Below are positions 59,910 to 64,000 of a stretch of DNA of 64,000 nt, piece by piece. Made by a program: the position numbers and the translations under genes. Location: contig JAUYAK010000048.1 in assembly GCA_030693515.1 (NCBI GenBank), positions 60,590 through 124,589 on the forward strand, in the 5' to 3' direction. The stretch's first letter is position 1. Each line of letters begins with the position of its first letter. Under the pieces are notes generated by a model, which made no database searches, was not told the origin of the DNA, and saw only the letters and a program-made list of their open reading frames with translations. This stretch comes from Opitutaceae bacterium (lineage in GTDB: Bacteria; Verrucomicrobiota; Verrucomicrobiia; Opitutales; Opitutaceae).

Positions 59910-62225
59910 ATGACGAAACGCTTTCTGGCGCTGGCCGGCGCGATTGCGGCAGCGATGGGCCAGCTCCATGCGCAGAACATCAGCGTTTACAGCAATGGCA
60001 ATGTGACGGCCAGCGCGACGCGCCAGCTCACCGCCTACGTGCCGCTGAGCCCGAATTCCGTCACCTGGTCCGTCAACGGCGTCGCGGGCGGCAACGCCAC
60101 AGTCGGCACAGTGAGCACCGGGGGTCTCTATCAGGCGCCGGCCATCATCCCGGCGGCCAATGTCGTCTCCGTCCGCGCCACGAGCACCGCCTATCCGGCG
60201 AAATCCCACGCGGTGAATCTCACCGTCACCCAGCCGCCGGTTCAGCTCTGGAGCATTTCACCGAACACCGTTCCCGCCGGGTCGTTTTCCCTTTCTCTGA
60301 ATGGCTCCAACTTCACCGCCAGTTCCGTCGTGCGTTTCGGCGAGGTCCCGCTGGCGACAACGTTTGTCTCCGCCACCCGCCTCACGGCCACAGGCACCGC
60401 ACTGCCCGGCCAAGCCGGCACCAGCGTCCCCGTCCGCGTCGTCAACAGCGGCGTGGGCGGCACCACAAGTCCCGCGGTTCAGCTGGCCGTAGCCGCCGGC
60501 CCCTCTATGACGGTCGCCGTTCTTCCTGCCGCCGCGACACTCACGGTCGGAGGCATACAACAATTCGCCGCCGGTATCGCGGGCTCACCCAACACGGCCG
60601 TCACCTGGAGCGTCAACGGCCTCGTCGGCGGCAACCCTGGCCTCGGCACCATCTCCACGTCCGGGCTCTACACCGCACCCGCCGCCGTGCCCTCGCCCGC
60701 CACAGTCATCGTGCGCGCCACAAGTGCGGCCAATCCGGCCGCGTCGGCGATCGCGAGCGTCACCATCACCCCAATCAGCGGGGGCGGCGGGGCGGGCACC
60801 GGCGACCTCGCGGCCGCCCGCCTGCTGGAGCAGGCGGCGTTTGGCCCGACCCCCGCCATGCTCGCGCGCGTCAAAGCCCTCGGCGTCGAGGCGTGGCTCG
60901 ACGAGCAGTTCGCCCTGCCCGAAACCGCCATCCTCAACCCCGGCGGCCAGGGCATGTCCGCCGTGCAGGCCGCCCACCTCCACCGCCTCGCGACTGCGCC
61001 CGATCAGCTGCGGCAGCGCGTCGCCGCAGCCTTGGCCGGCATCATCGTGATCTCGGCCAACAAGAACATCTACCCGGACGAGCTCGTCCCCTACCTGCAA
61101 ACCCTCAGCCGGCACGCCTTCGGCAATTACCGCGCCCTGCTCGGGGAAATCTCCACCAGCGCGCAGATGGGCAAATACCTCGATCTCGCCAACAGCAACA
61201 AGCCCGGGCCCGGCGGCGCCGCCAACGAAAACTACGCCCGCGAGCTGATGCAGCTTTTCACCATCGGCCTCTACCATCTCAACCCCGACGGCACGCGCCA
61301 GCTCGATGCCCAAGGCCGGCCGCTCCGCGCCTACAGCCAGTTCACCGTGCAGCAGGTGGCGCTGGCGCTCACCGGCTGGACCTTCCAAGGCCCCGGCAAT
61401 AACAACTGGGAAAACTTCTCCGGGCCACTTCAGGCGCGCGAGGTGAACCACGACCCCGGCGCGAAGACCTTCGTCGGCGCTTCCCTCCCCGCCGGCCAGA
61501 CCGCCGCGGCCGACCTGGAAGGCACGCTCAATTGGCTCTTCAACCACGCAAACGTAGGCCCCTTCATCTCCACCCGCCTCATCCTCACGCTCGTGAAGAG
61601 CAACCCCACCCCCGCCTACGTCGCGCGGGTCGCGGCCATTTTCGATAACAACGGCGCCGGGGTGCGTGGTGATCTTAGTGCGGTCGTGCGCGCGATTCTC
61701 ACCGACCCCGAGGCGCGCGACGACACCGCGATCGGCCAAGCCGGGCGGCTCAAGGATGCCCTCTACCACGTCGTCTCCTTCGTGCGGGCGCTCGGTGGCA
61801 CCGTTTCCCCAACCAACGGACAGGCGTGGCAGTTCAGCCAGATGGGGCAGGCACCCCTCGCACCTCCCTCGGTTTTCGGCTACTACTCACCGCTCTTCCG
61901 CATCCCGCGCACGGCGCTCACCGGTCCCGAGTTTCAGATCTACGGCCCCACGGAGGCCGTGCTCCGCGGCAACCGGTTCTGGTCGATCCTCTCCGGCGGC
62001 GCCGGCGGCGACTTCACCGTCGATCTCGCGCCCTTCGTAGCGCTGGCGGACGACACCCCGGCACTCATCGACTCCGTCGATCAGGCGCTGCTCTACGGCC
62101 GGATGCCCGCCGGCATGCGCCAGAGCCTGGCCAACGCCATCACCGCGCAATCCGACGCGCGGGCCAAGGCCCAGACCGCCCTCTACCTGACCGCGCTCTC
62201 CGGCCTCTACGCCGTCCAGCACTGA
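59910..62225 (+). CDS. DUF1800 family protein with N-terminal Ig-like domains
   Basis: About 771 residues from the ATG at 59910, which leads directly into a signal peptide (MTKRFLALAGAIAAAMGQLH); an upstream in-frame ATG at 59892 is less likely. Two Ig-like repeats (TWSVNGVAGGNATVGTVSTG and TWSVNGLVGGNPGLGTISTS) flank an IPT-like domain. From about residue 300 the DUF1800 domain follows: DLAAARLLEQAAFGPTPAML, GGAANENYARELMQLFTIGL, HYHDPGAKTF-like VNHDPGAKTFVGASLPAGQT. Such proteins are exported and nearly always paired with a DUF1501 protein, as here. Confidence 0.92.
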   Translation: MTKRFLALAGAIAAAMGQLHAQNISVYSNGNVTASATRQLTAYVPLSPNSVTWSVNGVAGGNATVGTVSTGGLYQAPAIIPAANVVSVRATSTAYPAKSHAVNLTVTQPPVQLWSISPNTVPAGSFSLSLNGSNFTASSVVRFGEVPLATTFVSATRLTATGTALPGQAGTSVPVRVVNSGVGGTTSPAVQLAVAAGPSMTVAVLPAAATLTVGGIQQFAAGIAGSPNTAVTWSVNGLVGGNPGLGTISTSGLYTAPAAVPSPATVIVRATSAANPAASAIASVTITPISGGGGAGTGDLAAARLLEQAAFGPTPAMLARVKALGVEAWLDEQFALPETAILNPGGQGMSAVQAAHLHRLATAPDQLRQRVAAALAGIIVISANKNIYPDELVPYLQTLSRHAFGNYRALLGEISTSAQMGKYLDLANSNKPGPGGAANENYARELMQLFTIGLYHLNPDGTRQLDAQGRPLRAYSQFTVQQVALALTGWTFQGPGNNNWENFSGPLQAREVNHDPGAKTFVGASLPAGQTAAADLEGTLNWLFNHANVGPFISTRLILTLVKSNPTPAYVARVAAIFDNNGAGVRGDLSAVVRAILTDPEARDDTAIGQAGRLKDALYHVVSFVRALGGTVSPTNGQAWQFSQMGQAPLAPPSVFGYYSPLFRIPRTALTGPEFQIYGPTEAVLRGNRFWSILSGGAGGDFTVDLAPFVALADDTPALIDSVDQALLYGRMPAGMRQSLANAITAQSDARAKAQTALYLTALSGLYAVQH

Positions 62226-62252
62226 GGGTCTCCCTTTCATCCCCTCATGATT

Positions 62253-62346
62253 GCCATTCTGAGCGCAGCGAAGAATCCACTTGGACACTCGCATCGCCTG
62301 AGGGCTTCGCGACTCCTGCTGGATTCTTCGCTCCGCTCAGAATGAC
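62253..62346. repeat. Second copy of the CATTCTGAGCG inverted repeat
   Basis: Left arm 62253-62279 (starts GCCATTCTGAGCGCAGCG) and right arm 62321-62346 pair with a few mismatches. It is related to 43973-44066 and lies between the DUF1800 and DUF1501 genes. Confidence 0.8.
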
Positions 62347-62390
62347 AAACCATTTTCACTGCGCTCCAACAGACCGGTAATTTTCAAATC

Positions 62391-63755
62391 ATGAAACAGC
62401 CTCACGCCCTTTCGCGCCGCGCATTTCTACGCCACAGCACACTGCTCGCGACGGCCGGCGCCACCGGCCTGAGCCGCCTCGGCCAGATCAACGCCTACGC
62501 GCAGTCCGCCGCGCCCGACTACAAGGCGCTCGTCTGCGTGTTCCTCCTCGGCGGCAACGACGGCCATAACCTCATCGTCCCGCTAAATGGACCGCAGAAC
62601 GCCGCGTTTCGCGCCGCCCGTGGCTCCCTCGCCCTCCCTGATCAGACCGCGCAACTCCTGCCGATCACAGCGCACGACGGCACGCCGTATGGCCTGAACA
62701 GCGGCCTTGCCGCGCTCCACCCGCTCTGGGCGCAGGGCCGGCTCGCCGCCATCGCCAACGTCGGCCTGCTCGTCCGCCCGACGACCCGCGCCCAATACCT
62801 CGCCGCGAGCGTCGGCCTGCCTTCGAACCTTTTCTCCCACTCCGATCAGACCCTCTCCATGCAGTCGGGCGATCCGCACGGCTCGGGCGGCACGGGCTGG
62901 GCCGGACGCATCGCCGATGCCACGCGCGCGCTCAACGCCAGCTCCACGTTTCCGCCCGCGCTCTCGGTCGCCGGCTCGGCGCTGTTCTGCTCGGGCCACA
63001 TCGTCCAGTCCACGAGCCTCTTGCCCGGCAACACCCTCGCCGCCGACGGCTTCAATCCCTGGCCGGCGAGCGCGGCGGCCGCGCGCAAACAAGCGCTGCA
63101 GGAGATCCTCACCTTCAACAGCGGCCTCGCGATGGTGCAGGCGGCCAATGACGTGCGCGCCGACGGCCTTGAGCTCAACGGGCTGCTCAGCGGCTTGAGC
63201 GCCACGCCTTTCGCCACCTCGTTTCCCGGCACTTCCATTGGCAACCAGCTGAAGCAAGTCGCGCAAGTGATCCAGCTCCGCGCGGCCACCGGCATGAAGC
63301 GGCAGGTTTTCTTCTGCGCCATCGGCGGCTTCGACACCCACTCGGCCCAAAGCTGGGCGCAGTGGGATCTCCTCCGCCAAGTCGGCGAGGGCCTCTCGGC
63401 CTTTTACCACGCGACTGCAGAGATGGGAATCGCGGACCAGGTGACGAGCTTCACCGCGAGCGAGTTTGGCCGCACGCTGCAACCCAGCGGCAGCGGCAGT
63501 GATCACGGCTGGGGCAACCACCAGATCATGCTCGGCGGCGCGGTGCGCGGCGGGGAACTTTACGGCACCTTCCCGGAACTCGCGCTCGGCGGCCCGGACG
63601 ACACCGGCGCCCGCGGCGTCCTGATTCCCACGACCTCGCTCGATCAGTTCGGCGCGACGATCGCGCGGTGGTTCGGCGTGGACGAGGCAACGATGCCCGC
63701 GGTGTTTCCCAACCTGGCTAATTTCTCTTCGCCGAACCTCGGGTTCATGGCGTGA
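62391..63755 (+). CDS. DUF1501 family protein with Tat signal
   Basis: 454 residues. The Tat signal is LSRRAFLRHSTLLATAGATG. The fold motifs are ALVCVFLLGGNDGHNLIVPL, ANVGLLVRPTTRAQYLA, CAIGGFDTHSAQSWAQWDLL and TASEFGRTLQPSGSGSDHGW. It belongs to the DUF1501 group that pairs with DUF1800, distinct from the shorter one at 27748. The pair is widespread in Proteobacteria and Verrucomicrobia and its function is unknown. Confidence 0.92.
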   Translation: MKQPHALSRRAFLRHSTLLATAGATGLSRLGQINAYAQSAAPDYKALVCVFLLGGNDGHNLIVPLNGPQNAAFRAARGSLALPDQTAQLLPITAHDGTPYGLNSGLAALHPLWAQGRLAAIANVGLLVRPTTRAQYLAASVGLPSNLFSHSDQTLSMQSGDPHGSGGTGWAGRIADATRALNASSTFPPALSVAGSALFCSGHIVQSTSLLPGNTLAADGFNPWPASAAAARKQALQEILTFNSGLAMVQAANDVRADGLELNGLLSGLSATPFATSFPGTSIGNQLKQVAQVIQLRAATGMKRQVFFCAIGGFDTHSAQSWAQWDLLRQVGEGLSAFYHATAEMGIADQVTSFTASEFGRTLQPSGSGSDHGWGNHQIMLGGAVRGGELYGTFPELALGGPDDTGARGVLIPTTSLDQFGATIARWFGVDEATMPAVFPNLANFSSPNLGFMA

Positions 63756-63794
63756 GCCGGTCCGCCGCTGCGTGCTTGCGACTTTGGCCCAAAA

Positions 63795-63824
63795 AAAGGG
63801 CCGGTCGCGAGGACCGGCCCTTTG
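63795..63824 (+). terminator. Intrinsic-type hairpin after the DUF1501 gene
   Basis: A 12-bp stem AAAGGGCCGGTC / GACCGGCCCTTT with a 5-nt loop (63807-63811) is followed by TTTG. On the minus strand it is followed by TTTT, so it could serve the convergent gene at the right edge too. Confidence 0.8.
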
Positions 63825-63880
63825 TAGGCGGTGGGGGGATGTGGAATTGGTAGCGAAGCCTTATACCAACGTCCCATAGC

Positions 63881-64000
63881 TTATAGACTATAGATTGGTG
63901 CGCCAGAGTTTACCTGATCGGCGAGCCAGCGGTGGATGAGACCCGCGACTTTGGCCGGTTGGGTCCATTCGCGTGAGGCGGCGAAGAGGTGATCTTCCAA
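63881..64000 (-). CDS. C-terminal end of a gene entering from the right
   Basis: A minus-strand frame is open from the right edge and stops at TAA (63881-63883). It gives 39 residues, including LEDHLFAASREWTQPAKVAG and LIHRWLADQVNSGAPIYSL. Composition looks coding, but it is too short to name a family. Confidence 0.45.
   Translation of the reverse strand: MEDHLFAASREWTQPAKVAGLIHRWLADQVNSGAPIYSL

Overview
The window looks like a chromosomal segment from a high-GC member of the Verrucomicrobiota, most likely family Opitutaceae. Three things point there: the DUF1501/DUF1549/DUF1800 and PVC-type cytochrome proteins, the large TonB-dependent receptors, and a Cas12b that resembles the one I remember from Opitutaceae strain TAV5. 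The lineage call is inference from gene content, not from a marker-gene tree.

Layout. (1) 1-9860, minus strand: an amino-sugar cluster with a six-hairpin-like secreted protein, a GH84 N-acetylglucosaminidase, a GNAT, a lone PTS IIC permease, a DUF6807/PVC-type cytochrome fusion and a NagA-like deacetylase that runs off the left edge. (2) 9954-12389: a BASS-family transporter, a DUF1080 protein and an exported protein. (3) 12457-22799: a composite CRISPR island holding cas12b (type V-B effector), a PemK/MazF-type toxin-antitoxin pair, a minus-strand tracrRNA candidate, then type II-C cas9-cas1-cas2 and an array of nine identical 37-bp repeats with eight 30-bp spacers. (4) 22813-38699: an outer-membrane protein, a tightly coupled DUF4198/BNR/CusF/ModA operon, a DUF1501-PPC-DUF1549-WD40 cassette that lies between modA and modB, and a ZnuD-like receptor. 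(5) 38773-51322: a TPR protein, ftsY, nusB, ribH, a carbonic anhydrase, rarA, a large TonB receptor and a pterin group (SDR, FolE2, PTPS). (6) 51489-64000: a GalU-like protein with a UDPGP/GHMP fusion, PagL, NodB, ComEC, a DUF1800/DUF1501 pair and the end of a further gene.

The most interesting part is the CRISPR island. Two tracrRNA-dependent effectors of different types sit side by side, with one adaptation module (cas1-cas2, no cas4) and one array. A 15-nt stretch just upstream of cas9 is complementary to one end of the repeat. On the minus strand it is followed by hairpins and a good intrinsic terminator, which is what a II-C tracrRNA looks like. Cas12b has all three RuvC acidic residues but no visible array, cas4-cas1 fusion or tracrRNA of its own. 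Its guide source is therefore open: a distant array, or shared use of the II-C array.

Intergenic spaces are full of palindromic repeats of at least six sequence families. No tRNA or rRNA was noticed.
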